Shown: positions 1-8,413 of the stretch, in pieces
How the letters are laid out: every line of letters begins with the position of its first letter
How positions within the stretch are numbered: the stretch's first letter is position 1
Source of the DNA: CAXBGS01 sp963975425
Lineage (GTDB): Bacteria > Planctomycetota > Planctomycetia > Pirellulales > Pirellulaceae
Assembly (NCBI GenBank): GCA_963975425.1
Contig: CAXBGS010000001.1
Span: forward strand, 806,001-870,000
DNA length: 64,000 bases
Reading direction: 5' to 3'
Notes under the pieces: generated by a model
What the model saw: the letters and a program-made list of their open reading frames with translations, nothing else
The model's database searches: none
Told to the model about the DNA's origin: nothing
Position numbers and translations under genes: made by a program

Positions 1-164
1 CTTCTCTTGGCATGATCGGCGGATCGAAAACCGATGGTCCTGACGTGATGAGTGAACTGTTTGTCGTCGTCAGGTAGTCGCAAACCTGGGAACGCAGACG
101 GAAGACTTTTCAGGGCACGTTGCATCGACCCTGCAAAGCACCTGGCGTGCGTCAAGCGAGCGGG

Positions 165-1304
165 TTAGCCCAGTTGTTTGACGCCCAGTTCGGCGGCCCA
201 GGTAGAATCAAAGCTTCCTAATCGCTCGGCTTTCGTGACTCGACTGAGCGAGAACCCGAGGCCCAGCACGCGATCGATCAACGGCCGCAATCGATACTCG
301 GCCAATTCACGCAAATACTTCGAATCGATTGCTTTGGTTTGCGTTGCTGTCGCCGCCTGATAGCCATCGTGCCCTGACGTGGCTTGTTCCGCTTCCTCGA
401 TCACGGCTTCGCACCATGTGTCGATGGCGACGGCCGATGCGCCCAGGGCGATCAGCTTCACTACGTCGTCGGCTTTGACGTCGCCGGGGACGATCCATAG
501 CGGCATGTCCGGTCGCCCGGCGTGGTTCATTTCTTGCCGGGCATGCTGAACCAGTTTCGCCAGGCTTAGCCCGTCGAGTTGCATCTTGGACATCAGCAAG
601 ATGATGCCGTCAGGATTGGTGGCCAAGAGTCGTGGAAGGTCCTCATCCAGCCGATAAGGCTCGAAGGACACAAAAACGGCCGCAGCGGGCGACAAGATGC
701 GTAACTGTTCCAGCTTGCGTTGCACATGCTTGATCGAAATCACATCCGGCGGGAACGTTGCCGCAGGAACCCAGCCGCCGCCGGCAAGCGGTTCGCCCGA
801 AGGCGTCGCTTCCCATCGTCGAATTTGATTCGGTGAAAAAGCAAATCGCCCGGATCGGTCACGGGCGATAGCCAATCGCAGGTCAATCACTGCGGCATGA
901 TCAAAGTCACTCGCGGTCAACCCGTAACGTTCCGGCCGATAGGGAACAATGCGAGGAAACGGCTCTTGCGGCAACGAGTCGTTCAATTCCTCATCCTTGG
1001 AATCCTCTGTACTGACATCGACGCCGCCACCGTGAAAAACGGGGCAACGGTCCGGTGGCGCCAACTCGCTGCGCATTGCCGTGACCAGTGTGTTCAGTCG
1101 TCCCACCGCGACGGCCAGCGAATCGGCCTGCTCAATTGGCATTTCGCACCAATTCGGGTCGTGCCAAAACAGCGGCGACGTGACGGTTTTTGCTGAACCG
1201 TCGGCACGAGACACTTGCATCTGCAGCGCCTGATCGGCAACCCCTGTCCAAGGCGTGTTGATGGGCGGAGGCAAGAACAATAGTGGTGCGAGTCGGTCTG
1301 TCAT
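165..1304 (-). CDS. Degenerate glutamate-synthase-like (FMN-barrel) protein
   Basis: A 379-residue protein directly downstream of a GXGXG-domain gene. In bacteria such GXGXG proteins often pair with an FMN-binding glutamate synthase domain (the GlxC/GlxD or N-methylglutamate synthase arrangement). The C-terminal half reads like the end of that TIM barrel: ISIKHVQRKLEQLR resembles the segment that enters the barrel, and IVPGDVKADDVVKLIALGAS resembles the FMN phosphate-binding strand and helix. The cysteine-rich Fe-S motif and the glycine-rich loops of true glutamate synthases are not visible, so the enzyme may be inactive or altered. The family assignment is an inference from weak similarity. 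No signal peptide or membrane segment is seen. Confidence 0.5.
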   Translation of the reverse strand: MTDRLAPLLFLPPPINTPWTGVADQALQMQVSRADGSAKTVTSPLFWHDPNWCEMPIEQADSLAVAVGRLNTLVTAMRSELAPPDRCPVFHGGGVDVSTEDSKDEELNDSLPQEPFPRIVPYRPERYGLTASDFDHAAVIDLRLAIARDRSGRFAFSPNQIRRWEATPSGEPLAGGGWVPAATFPPDVISIKHVQRKLEQLRILSPAAAVFVSFEPYRLDEDLPRLLATNPDGIILLMSKMQLDGLSLAKLVQHARQEMNHAGRPDMPLWIVPGDVKADDVVKLIALGASAVAIDTWCEAVIEEAEQATSGHDGYQAATATQTKAIDSKYLRELAEYRLRPLIDRVLGLGFSLSRVTKAERLGSFDSTWAAELGVKQLG

Positions 1305-1399
1305 TTTTATGCCGCGTGAGTTCTTTCTCTATCGAATCGAAAACATCCTGCGCTGAAACGTTGACGTCGCTGTCAGCACTGGAAATTCGGAAGCCGGTC

Positions 1400-2089
1400 T
1401 TACCGCCAGTTCGGTGTGACTTCGCCGCGCTGGGCCTCTTCGGCAATCAGCATTGCGCTTGGCACGATTCGACGAAACTCGTTTGCGTCGCCGCGAATCG
1501 ACGCATTGATCAATAGTAAACCCAGTCGCAGTTGTTCGCGTTTGCGCAGCGGTGCCTCGGTGACGCCCTCGGCAAGGCTTTTGGCTCGCCCGCGGATAAA
1601 CACCGTGACGTTGTTCATCGCGTCGCCCAAACACTGTCCCGCATCGCCGCCGATGACAATCATACCGCCCAAAGCACCAACGGCGGCTTCGTCGCCAACG
1701 TCACCCCGCACGAAAATTCCCCCGCCACGCATGCCCGCCCCACATCGATGGCCGGCCGAACCATAGATCGCCAACGTTCCACCGGTCATCGCCGCACCGG
1801 CACCGTGCCCCGCATCACCGCGGACTCGAATGGCACCGCCGGACATCCCTTCGCCGACGCCGTGTCCGACGGCTCCTGTGACCCGAACGTCTGGCGCGGC
1901 GTTATAGGCAAAAGCGTAATCGCCCAACGGACCGTCCACGTTCATTCTAAGGGCGTGTTCAATTCGCATCATCGCGGAATGTTGCCCATCGGCGCCGGTG
2001 ATATTCACAAGCGTCAGCTCTTCATCGCCCTCGGCAAAAGGAACTGCGTGAATCGCATCTCGCAGTTGCGCAAGCGTCATTGTCGCCAT
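1400..2089 (-). CDS. GXGXG-motif protein (glutamate synthase alpha C-terminal / GlxC-like)
   Basis: The central part is a series of glycine-rich beta-helix repeats (VTGAVGHGVGEGMSGG, VRGDAGHGAGAAMTGG, IYGSAGHRCGAGMRGG, VRGDVGDEAAVGALGG), typical of the glutamate synthase alpha C-terminal domain and of FwdC/FhcC. The tail (LRLGLLLINASI, then NEFRRIVPS) resembles GlxC-type proteins more than the formylmethanofuran subunit. I chose the ATG at 2089 because CAAGAG lies 6 bases upstream. An in-frame ATG at 2161 would add 24 low-complexity residues but has only a distant GAG. It lies 95 bases upstream of the degenerate barrel gene, probably in one transcript. A FhcC-like role in C1 transfer cannot be excluded, although no other fhc gene is nearby. 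Confidence 0.7.
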   Translation of the reverse strand: MATMTLAQLRDAIHAVPFAEGDEELTLVNITGADGQHSAMMRIEHALRMNVDGPLGDYAFAYNAAPDVRVTGAVGHGVGEGMSGGAIRVRGDAGHGAGAAMTGGTLAIYGSAGHRCGAGMRGGGIFVRGDVGDEAAVGALGGMIVIGGDAGQCLGDAMNNVTVFIRGRAKSLAEGVTEAPLRKREQLRLGLLLINASIRGDANEFRRIVPSAMLIAEEAQRGEVTPNWR

Positions 2090-2428
2090 TGAAAACTCTT
2101 GCGGCACCACCGCCGACGGCGGACCGCCGGTCGCTTGTGCACCACCGCGTTGCGTAGACATTCAATCAATACTCGAGGGAGTTCAAAGTTCAAGAACAGT
2201 TGACTCAATCTAAGCGCGAACAAGCCGCGCCCCAACGGCTGAGCTGTCTCTATTTTATCGCGAGCCGTAAGCCGACGTAACAACCGAATTGACCGGTATA
2301 TCCCGCATCGGTTTCACGTATTTGCGGTTGGGACCGTGATTCCAACAAACGTACAGCTCGGTGGACCGTATTTTTTTGTGGCTATCGTTCCGATCAGCCT
2401 CAGTCGCAAGCACGAATGAGCTGTTTTC

Positions 2429-2887
2429 ATGTCATTTCCAACTCGCATCTTTTCGGTCGGATTCCTCGTCTGTACCACCCTGGTGCCACTGATTTTTGGT
2501 GACATGTATCCGTTCACGATGTTTCCGATGTATTCGGACAATCGCGATTTTGTACACATCTTTGAAATCGAAAACGCGGACGGCGAGGCGCTGGTTCCAC
2601 AAGATTACGGATTGGCGGAAATCATGTTGGCGGTAAGTGACCAGCGATATGGAACGCATCTGCGACCGCGATATTTCCAACACTATGACGAAATCACGCA
2701 GGCGAATATCGAGAAATTCCTGAGCCGTTTTTATCCGGCCCAAGCTTACCCGATTCGTGTGAAGTCACACCGCCGAGGCTACAGCCGCATCGAACAATGC
2801 ATTGTCGACAGTGATTGGCAAGCATTCGATATATCGCTGACCACAACGGATCATTCGCCGACCACAACGACCAGAGCAAAGCTGTGA
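2429..2887 (+). CDS. Small membrane-anchored protein coupled to an HTTM protein
   Basis: A 152-residue protein with one N-terminal hydrophobic segment (about residues 8-25, VGFLVCTTLVPLIFG) followed by MYPFTMFPMYSDN and a soluble domain rich in aromatic and charged residues. I do not recognise a named domain. Its stop TGA (2885-2887) overlaps the ATG of the next gene by one base (TGATG), so the two are probably translationally coupled and work together. The Thr-rich end (TTTDHSPTTTTRAKL) looks disordered. The 267-base gap upstream separates it from the divergent GXGXG gene and holds no gene I can see. Confidence 0.7.
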   Translation: MSFPTRIFSVGFLVCTTLVPLIFGDMYPFTMFPMYSDNRDFVHIFEIENADGEALVPQDYGLAEIMLAVSDQRYGTHLRPRYFQHYDEITQANIEKFLSRFYPAQAYPIRVKSHRRGYSRIEQCIVDSDWQAFDISLTTTDHSPTTTTRAKL

Positions 2888-3828
2888 TGTCTCGCGTGGC
2901 AACCCATCGAGTGCCGACAACGGCGATCTCTTCAAGCGAATTGCTGCAGCGGTGGCGTTTGAGTGCCAATGAAGCGGCGTTTCAGTTGCTGCAGGCGACG
3001 GTGTTGGTGTTGGTCGGCTGGTACACGATTGACGCATCGCTAGACGTGATGGATGCGAAAGCGGAACGCCTCTCGGTGTTGGGATATCTTTTTCCCGAAG
3101 CCGCGTTTACCCAGCACGCCTTGTTCGTTTCGCTGCAATGTGTCACGGCCATCGCGTTCGCGCTGTGGATGCTGCCGACAATCACTCAACGGGGTCGCGT
3201 GATTTTTCTGCTGGCACCATTCGCGTTCCTATTGATGAATTCGGTTGCGGTCGAAACGCACTACTTTACGCGTCATCAAACTCACTTTTGTGCCGTGGCA
3301 TTCCTGTTGTTGGGAATCGTCCGCTTTACCAACGATCGCCCAGGACAGCCGACTCGCACATTGCCGCAGTGGGCCTATTTTCTGTTGCTGTATTACATTT
3401 GTGTGACTTACAGCTATTCAGGAGTCGCAAAAATCGAAAACAGCGGTATCGGATGGGGCAATGGCAGTTCGCTGATGTTCTGGGTCGATCGCTGGGCCGA
3501 AGATCGTGACAGCTTGCTGTTTCGCATGATTACCGGAAACGTTTGGATCGCAATGCTGATGCAGAACACCGCGTTCCTAGCCGAGTTGTTCTGTGCGGCG
3601 GCTTTGTTCATTCCCAGATTGCGACCGGTATTCGGCGCGGTCTTGATCGGATTCCACTGCAGCATCGAATTGCTGTTTGGGCTGGGCTTTTACGCGAACA
3701 TCATGCTCGACGCGATCATCCTGGTTGGGTTCTGGATGCTGCCCGACTATCAAGTCACACCGCGTGATTTCATCCGCGACTTGCTCGCACGTGGCCAACC
3801 TCGGGATACCACATCGACGTCGATGTAG
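2887..3828 (+). CDS. HTTM-domain multi-pass membrane protein
   Basis: About 313 residues with six or more hydrophobic segments. The pattern (an early transmembrane helix; VETHYFTRHQTHFCAVAFLLL; SYSGVAKIENSGIGWGNG; GFHCSIELLFGLGFYANIMLDAI) matches the HTTM / vitamin K-dependent gamma-carboxylase-like membrane family. Conserved features seen are the Tyr-rich YSYSGVAK segment and the late histidine helix. The ATG at 2887 is chosen because it overlaps the stop of the preceding gene by one base; an in-frame start at 2815 would lie deep inside that gene. Bacterial HTTM proteins are mostly uncharacterised, and whether this one carboxylates anything is unknown. Confidence 0.75.
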   Translation: MSRVATHRVPTTAISSSELLQRWRLSANEAAFQLLQATVLVLVGWYTIDASLDVMDAKAERLSVLGYLFPEAAFTQHALFVSLQCVTAIAFALWMLPTITQRGRVIFLLAPFAFLLMNSVAVETHYFTRHQTHFCAVAFLLLGIVRFTNDRPGQPTRTLPQWAYFLLLYYICVTYSYSGVAKIENSGIGWGNGSSLMFWVDRWAEDRDSLLFRMITGNVWIAMLMQNTAFLAELFCAAALFIPRLRPVFGAVLIGFHCSIELLFGLGFYANIMLDAIILVGFWMLPDYQVTPRDFIRDLLARGQPRDTTSTSM

Positions 3829-3853
3829 ATGCCGTATCAACCTGGATACGGAT

Positions 3854-3972
3854 GATGCGCGTCGACCGATGACACGCGTCGACGGACAACGTGCGTCAAC
3901 CAACCCTGTGCGTCAACCAGCCCCGGGCGTCAACCGACACCGGGCGTCAACCGACCGTGTGTGTCACCGGAG
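3854..3972. repeat. 17-bp tandem repeat, seven units
   Basis: The anchor GCGTC (GTGTC in the last unit) recurs at 3859, 3876, 3893, 3910, 3927, 3944 and 3961, exactly 17 bases apart. The unit is close to GTGCGTCAACCGACACC. The array fills the space between the convergent ends of the HTTM gene and the purine nucleoside phosphorylase gene. Confidence 0.9.
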
Positions 3973-3980
3973 CCTCTTGG

Positions 3981-4817
3981 TCACTTGCAGTGGCTGAGCA
4001 CATAGCGAACGATTGCTTCCATCTTTGCCTCTGCTTCTTTGCCGGCCTGCAGCACTTCGTTGTGATCAGCCACAACCGCGACGTCGGGACTGGCGATATT
4101 GCTGACCATTGACAGCCCCAGGATGCGCATCTGCAAACGGTTTGCCGCCAGGACTTCGGGGACCGTGCTCATGCCGGCGACGTCCGCACCGATCCGCCGC
4201 ATCATCCGGTACTCGCTTCTCGTTTCATAAGTTGGCCCGAGTGTCGCCAAGTACGTACCTTCGTAAGCGGCAAAATTGTGTTCTCGCGACGCGGTCATTG
4301 CGGCATCGGACATGACCGGATCGTAGACGATGCTGCTGCGGCCGATCCCTGGGTGCGGCAGAGATTCGATCGATTCGAATTGGCCGCCGATCAAGTTGAT
4401 GTGGTCGCGGATGACAAGAATGTCACCCACACGAAGTTTCGTATTCAATCCACCGGCGGCGTTGCTAACGATCAGCGAGGTTGCGCCCAGAGCCGCCATG
4501 ACATGAATCGGAAACGTAACTTGATCGTTCGTCCAGCCTTCGTATCGATGAAAGCGTCCCGCCATCGCAATCACGCTGACGCCGGCAAGGGTTCCCAAAA
4601 TCAACTGTCCGCGGTGACCGCCGGCGGTGGACGTCGAAAAACCAGGGATGTCGCCGAACGGGATCGCGACAGCATCGTCGATCCGATCGGCCAGCCCGCC
4701 TAGCCCGCTGCCGAGGATGATCCCGACCGTCGGCAAGTGGTCCGTTTTGCCGCGCACGCACTCGGCTGCGTCACGGATGATCGATTGCCTTTGGCTGTGA
4801 ATTTCTTCGCGGTTCAT
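3981..4817 (-). CDS. Purine nucleoside phosphorylase, copy 1 (Asn-type)
   Basis: Trimeric-type purine nucleoside phosphorylase, 278 residues, the usual family length; it cleaves purine nucleosides with phosphate for purine salvage. Visible motifs are GIILGSGLGGL (residues 32-42, phosphate loop), GGHRG (66-70), MAGRFHRYEG (85-94), VSNAAGG (117-123), GPTYETRSEY (194-203) and GMSTVPE (215-221). The purine-binding position that is Asn243 in the human enzyme is Asn here (residue 240, MVSNIAS), which fits inosine/guanosine specificity. The ATG at 4817 is only 4 bases after the stop of copy 2, so the two form an operon; the longer in-frame extension overlaps that gene. Confidence 0.9.
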   Translation of the reverse strand: MNREEIHSQRQSIIRDAAECVRGKTDHLPTVGIILGSGLGGLADRIDDAVAIPFGDIPGFSTSTAGGHRGQLILGTLAGVSVIAMAGRFHRYEGWTNDQVTFPIHVMAALGATSLIVSNAAGGLNTKLRVGDILVIRDHINLIGGQFESIESLPHPGIGRSSIVYDPVMSDAAMTASREHNFAAYEGTYLATLGPTYETRSEYRMMRRIGADVAGMSTVPEVLAANRLQMRILGLSMVSNIASPDVAVVADHNEVLQAGKEAEAKMEAIVRYVLSHCK

Positions 4818-4821
4818 CGTG

Positions 4822-5661
4822 TTAGGCGATTCGCACTTGGTCGCACTGTGCGACAATTTCGCGAACCAGCGTAACCAACTTTGGTGCCGCCGCGTTCGCC
4901 GTCGCGATGATTTCTTCGGTATTGGATGGCTGCAGCGCATCGGCCAGGCACATGTCGGTGATCACGCTAAGCCCGACCGTTTTCAATCCGCAGTGAACCG
5001 CGACGATGGTTTCCGGAACCGTGCTCATGCCCACGACGTCGGCGCCGATCATCCGCAAGAATCGATACTCGGCGCGTGTTTCCAGGTTCGGTCCGGGAAC
5101 AGCCACAAACACGCCTTTGTGCGCGCCGATCGATTCACGCCGAGCGATTTCTAGCGTTCGATCAATCCATTGTTGATCATACGGTTCGCACATGTCGGGG
5201 AACCGTGGGCCCAGACGATCGTCGTTGACGCCGATCAGCGGGTTATCACCTAACAGATTGATCTGGTCCTCGATGACCATGATGTCGCCGCATTGGTAGT
5301 ACGGATTCAATCCGCCGCACGCGTTGCTGACCACCATCAAATCCGCGCCAAGTTCTTTGAACACGCGAACCGGCAACGTGATCTGCTTTAAGGGATAACC
5401 TTCGTAAAGATGAAAGCGGCCCTCCATGGCCAAGACGGGGACTCCGGCAAGTGTTCCGCAGACCAATCGTCCGGCATGGCTCGTGGCCGTGGACGTTGGA
5501 AAATGCGGAATGTCGCCGTAGTCAATGGTCGCTTGAATTTCGATGTCCTCGACAAGTCCGCCGAGTCCTGTACCGAGGATGATACCGACTCTTGGCGTCG
5601 CGGTGAACTCGCTGCGAATTTTTTTGCACGCGTCTTGGATTTTGTCGTAGAGATCGAGCAT
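4822..5661 (-). CDS. Purine nucleoside phosphorylase, copy 2 (Asp-type)
   Basis: A 279-residue paralogue of the following gene with the same motifs: GIILGTGLGGL (27-37), MEGRFHLYEG (79-88), VSNACGG (111-117), GPNLETRAEY (190-199) and GMSTVPE (211-217). The position matching human Asn243 is Asp (residue 236, VITDMCL). In the related methylthioadenosine phosphorylases an Asp at this place reads 6-aminopurines, so copy 2 may accept adenosine or methylthioadenosine; this is inference. It is the first gene of the two-gene unit and starts with ATG at 5661, near the divergent HerA-like gene. Confidence 0.9.
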   Translation of the reverse strand: MLDLYDKIQDACKKIRSEFTATPRVGIILGTGLGGLVEDIEIQATIDYGDIPHFPTSTATSHAGRLVCGTLAGVPVLAMEGRFHLYEGYPLKQITLPVRVFKELGADLMVVSNACGGLNPYYQCGDIMVIEDQINLLGDNPLIGVNDDRLGPRFPDMCEPYDQQWIDRTLEIARRESIGAHKGVFVAVPGPNLETRAEYRFLRMIGADVVGMSTVPETIVAVHCGLKTVGLSVITDMCLADALQPSNTEEIIATANAAAPKLVTLVREIVAQCDQVRIA

Positions 5662-5833
5662 TTTGCGCCTCGTCGCAGTGAATTGTCGTCGTTGTCAAAT
5701 TGTCAGCAGACATCATAGCGCCGCAAGCGGTGGTCCGCGACGGGCAATCGATTCGTTAACATACGCGTACAACGAACGCTTACAACGACCGGCTCTTTGC
5801 CGCTTGATTCATCCAGAAAATCAGCAAATCGTC

Positions 5834-8272
5834 ATGACCACACCTTCGCCGGAAGTCTTTGAAAAACTCTCCGCGTTCTATCTCGGACGTCACTACGACC
5901 TGGAAAATCGCGAGTTGCAAGACGAATTGTTGATGTACGACGCCAAGGACTTGTGCACGCACGCAATGTGCGTCGGCATGACCGGCAGCGGTAAAACTGG
6001 ACTATGCCTGTCACTGCTGGAAGAAGCAGCGATCGACGGAATTCCCGCCATTTGCGTCGACCCCAAGGGCGACCTTGCCAATCTGATGCTGACGTTTCCG
6101 GATTTGAAACCCGAGGACTTTAAACCTTGGCTTGAACAAAGCGAGGCGACTCGCAAAGGCAAAACCCTGGACGAACTGGCCAGCGACACGGCAACCATGT
6201 GGCGAGAGGGTCTTGCGTCGTGGGGCCAAACGCCCGATCGAATTGCAAAGCTTAAGGAATCGGTTGATGTCGCAATCTATACGCCCGGCAGCAATATCGG
6301 ATTACCGCTAACGGTACTGAAAAGTTTCGACGCGCCGCCACCAGAAGCCCGCGAAGACTCTGAATTGATCGCCGAACGCGTCACGGGTTCCGTTAGCGGC
6401 TTGCTGACGTTGATGGGTGAAGACGCCGACCCGATGACTTCGCCAGAACACATTTTGATTTCATCGATCCTCAGTCATGAATGGAAAGCGGGACGCAATG
6501 TCGGAATCGGAAGTCTGATCCGCTTGATCCAATCGCCACCGATCAAACGCATCGGCGTGGTCGATCTTGATTCGTTCATGTCGCCAACGGTACGTGCCAA
6601 GCTAGCGATGAAATTGAACAACTTGCTTGCCTCGCCCGCGTTCGCGTCTTGGCTGGAAGGCGAAGCGTTATCGATCAAAAAATTGCTTTATACGCCTGAG
6701 GGCAAACCGCGACTGACCATTCTTTCGATCGCACATCTGAACGACAACGAACGCATGTTCTTTGTGACGATCCTGCTGAATGAGTTGTTGGCCTGGGTGA
6801 GGACGCAAATGGGCACCAGCAGCCTGCGTGCGATGTTCTACATGGACGAAGTCGCCGGCTATTTCCCACCGGTTTCGATGCCGCCGTCGAAACCACCGAT
6901 GTTGACTCTGCTGAAACAAGCGCGTGCTTTTGGACTGGGCATCACGCTGGCGACCCAGAACCCGGTCGACCTGGACTACAAAGGACTATCCAACATCGGC
7001 ACATGGTTCTTGGGGCGATTGCAGACCGAGCGAGACAAAGCACGAGTGCTGGAGGGATTGGAAGGCGCCGCCGGAAAAGCGGGTCAGGAATTTGATCGCA
7101 ATAAAATGGAACAAACCCTGGCGGGACTGGGCAGCCGTGTTTTCCTGATGAATAACGTGCACGACGGCTTTCCCGTCGTGTTTCAAACGCGTTGGGCAAT
7201 GTCGTTTTTGGCCGGCCCGCTCGCCAGACCGCAGATCAGCAGCCTGATGGCCGAGCGAAAAGCGAAACGTGCCGCGGCGAGAAAAGCGGCCGGCGATACG
7301 GATGAACCGGCCGGCGCGATCGAAAAAGCTCGCCCCGTGGTTCCAGCCGGCATCGATGAAAAGTTCCTGGCGATGACCGAACGACCGGCTAAATCCAGCA
7401 AGCTGATCTATCGACCGGCGCTGTACGGCGAAGGATCGATGCGGTTTTCAAAATCCAGCCTCGATTTGGAAGAGTGGGCCGACGCCAAGCGAATTGTGCG
7501 TTGCGACCGTGGATTCCCCGACGAACTGTGGGAGGCGGGCAAGCCACTGCCGGACGAAGCGGAACTTTTAGATGAACCCGAGGACGGATTCACCTTCAAA
7601 GACTTGCCCGATGAGTTGATCAGCAAAGGTAAATACCGATCGTACCGGGCCGATTTCAAAGACTACATGTATCGCTGCTGTACGTTCCCACTGTACCACA
7701 GCCCCTTGCTGGACGAAGAAGCGAAGAATGTAAGGACCAAGGGTGAGGCGATCGCATACTTCAAGCATCGGTACCACGAGGAAAAGGACCTGCAGGAAGA
7801 AAAACTACGCGACAAGATTGACGGAAAGATCAAGACGCTCGAGAAGAAACTGATGACGGCGCAAGAACGTGTCGATCGCGAGGCGGCGCAAAGTTCTGCA
7901 TCGTTCTGGTCAGCCGGCGCGACGTTGGCGCAATCAATGCTCGGCGCATTCTTGGGTGGCCGTCGCACCGGTATGTCCACTGTCGCGCGCAGCGCCGTAC
8001 GGGCCAATCAGCAACGCAGCGACGTCAAACGCGCCGAAGAGGCGCTGGAGTACTTGCAAGAAGACATCCGAGAACTCGAAGACGAATTGCGAGACGAAAT
8101 CGACAGGCTGAACGAAACTTATGACACCGATTCGATCGAAATCGAAACTTCGGAAATTCCGCCACGCAAAGGTGACTTGAAAGCCGAGACCCCCATGATC
8201 GTTTGGTTGCCTTGGGAAGTCGACGAAGACGGAATTGCGGAACCCTTATTCCAGTGGGACACCGAGGCATAA
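5834..8272 (+). CDS. HerA/VirB4-like ATPase with C-terminal coiled coils
   Basis: An 812-residue protein of the HerA/FtsK-type ATPase superfamily. The Walker A motif is GMTGSGKTGLC (residues 48-58). It is followed by CVDPKGDL, the usual strand after the P-loop in HerA proteins. A Walker B acidic pair is in MFYMDEVAGYFPP (about 335-347). ATQNPVDLDYKGLSNIGTW (about 374-392) is the sensor/arginine region. The C-terminal third adds two strongly charged coiled coils (about 645-690 and 735-765) around a small hydrophobic Gly-rich segment. I chose the ATG at 5834 because MTTPSPEVFEKL begins the recognisable domain; the upstream in-frame extension is not protein-like. No NurA or other repair partner is adjacent, so the role is unknown. 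Confidence 0.8.
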   Translation: MTTPSPEVFEKLSAFYLGRHYDLENRELQDELLMYDAKDLCTHAMCVGMTGSGKTGLCLSLLEEAAIDGIPAICVDPKGDLANLMLTFPDLKPEDFKPWLEQSEATRKGKTLDELASDTATMWREGLASWGQTPDRIAKLKESVDVAIYTPGSNIGLPLTVLKSFDAPPPEAREDSELIAERVTGSVSGLLTLMGEDADPMTSPEHILISSILSHEWKAGRNVGIGSLIRLIQSPPIKRIGVVDLDSFMSPTVRAKLAMKLNNLLASPAFASWLEGEALSIKKLLYTPEGKPRLTILSIAHLNDNERMFFVTILLNELLAWVRTQMGTSSLRAMFYMDEVAGYFPPVSMPPSKPPMLTLLKQARAFGLGITLATQNPVDLDYKGLSNIGTWFLGRLQTERDKARVLEGLEGAAGKAGQEFDRNKMEQTLAGLGSRVFLMNNVHDGFPVVFQTRWAMSFLAGPLARPQISSLMAERKAKRAAARKAAGDTDEPAGAIEKARPVVPAGIDEKFLAMTERPAKSSKLIYRPALYGEGSMRFSKSSLDLEEWADAKRIVRCDRGFPDELWEAGKPLPDEAELLDEPEDGFTFKDLPDELISKGKYRSYRADFKDYMYRCCTFPLYHSPLLDEEAKNVRTKGEAIAYFKHRYHEEKDLQEEKLRDKIDGKIKTLEKKLMTAQERVDREAAQSSASFWSAGATLAQSMLGAFLGGRRTGMSTVARSAVRANQQRSDVKRAEEALEYLQEDIRELEDELRDEIDRLNETYDTDSIEIETSEIPPRKGDLKAETPMIVWLPWEVDEDGIAEPLFQWDTEA

Positions 8273-8413
8273 GCCCTCATCAACCCAACTCACGACACGC
8301 CGACGGGCAAGACACGTGCGAATTTCGACTTCGATCGTTCCCGCATTCGATCATTCCCGCTTTCATCGTTCGGCACGCAGGTCGCCACCTCATCTCGGCC
8401 GACCCGCTGCGAG

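Noticed and set aside
3..77. Possible 3' end of a plus-strand gene (reads MIGGSKTDGPDVMSELFVVVR then TAG)
   Set aside because: Only about 24 codons are in the window, with no recognisable motif; it could be chance.
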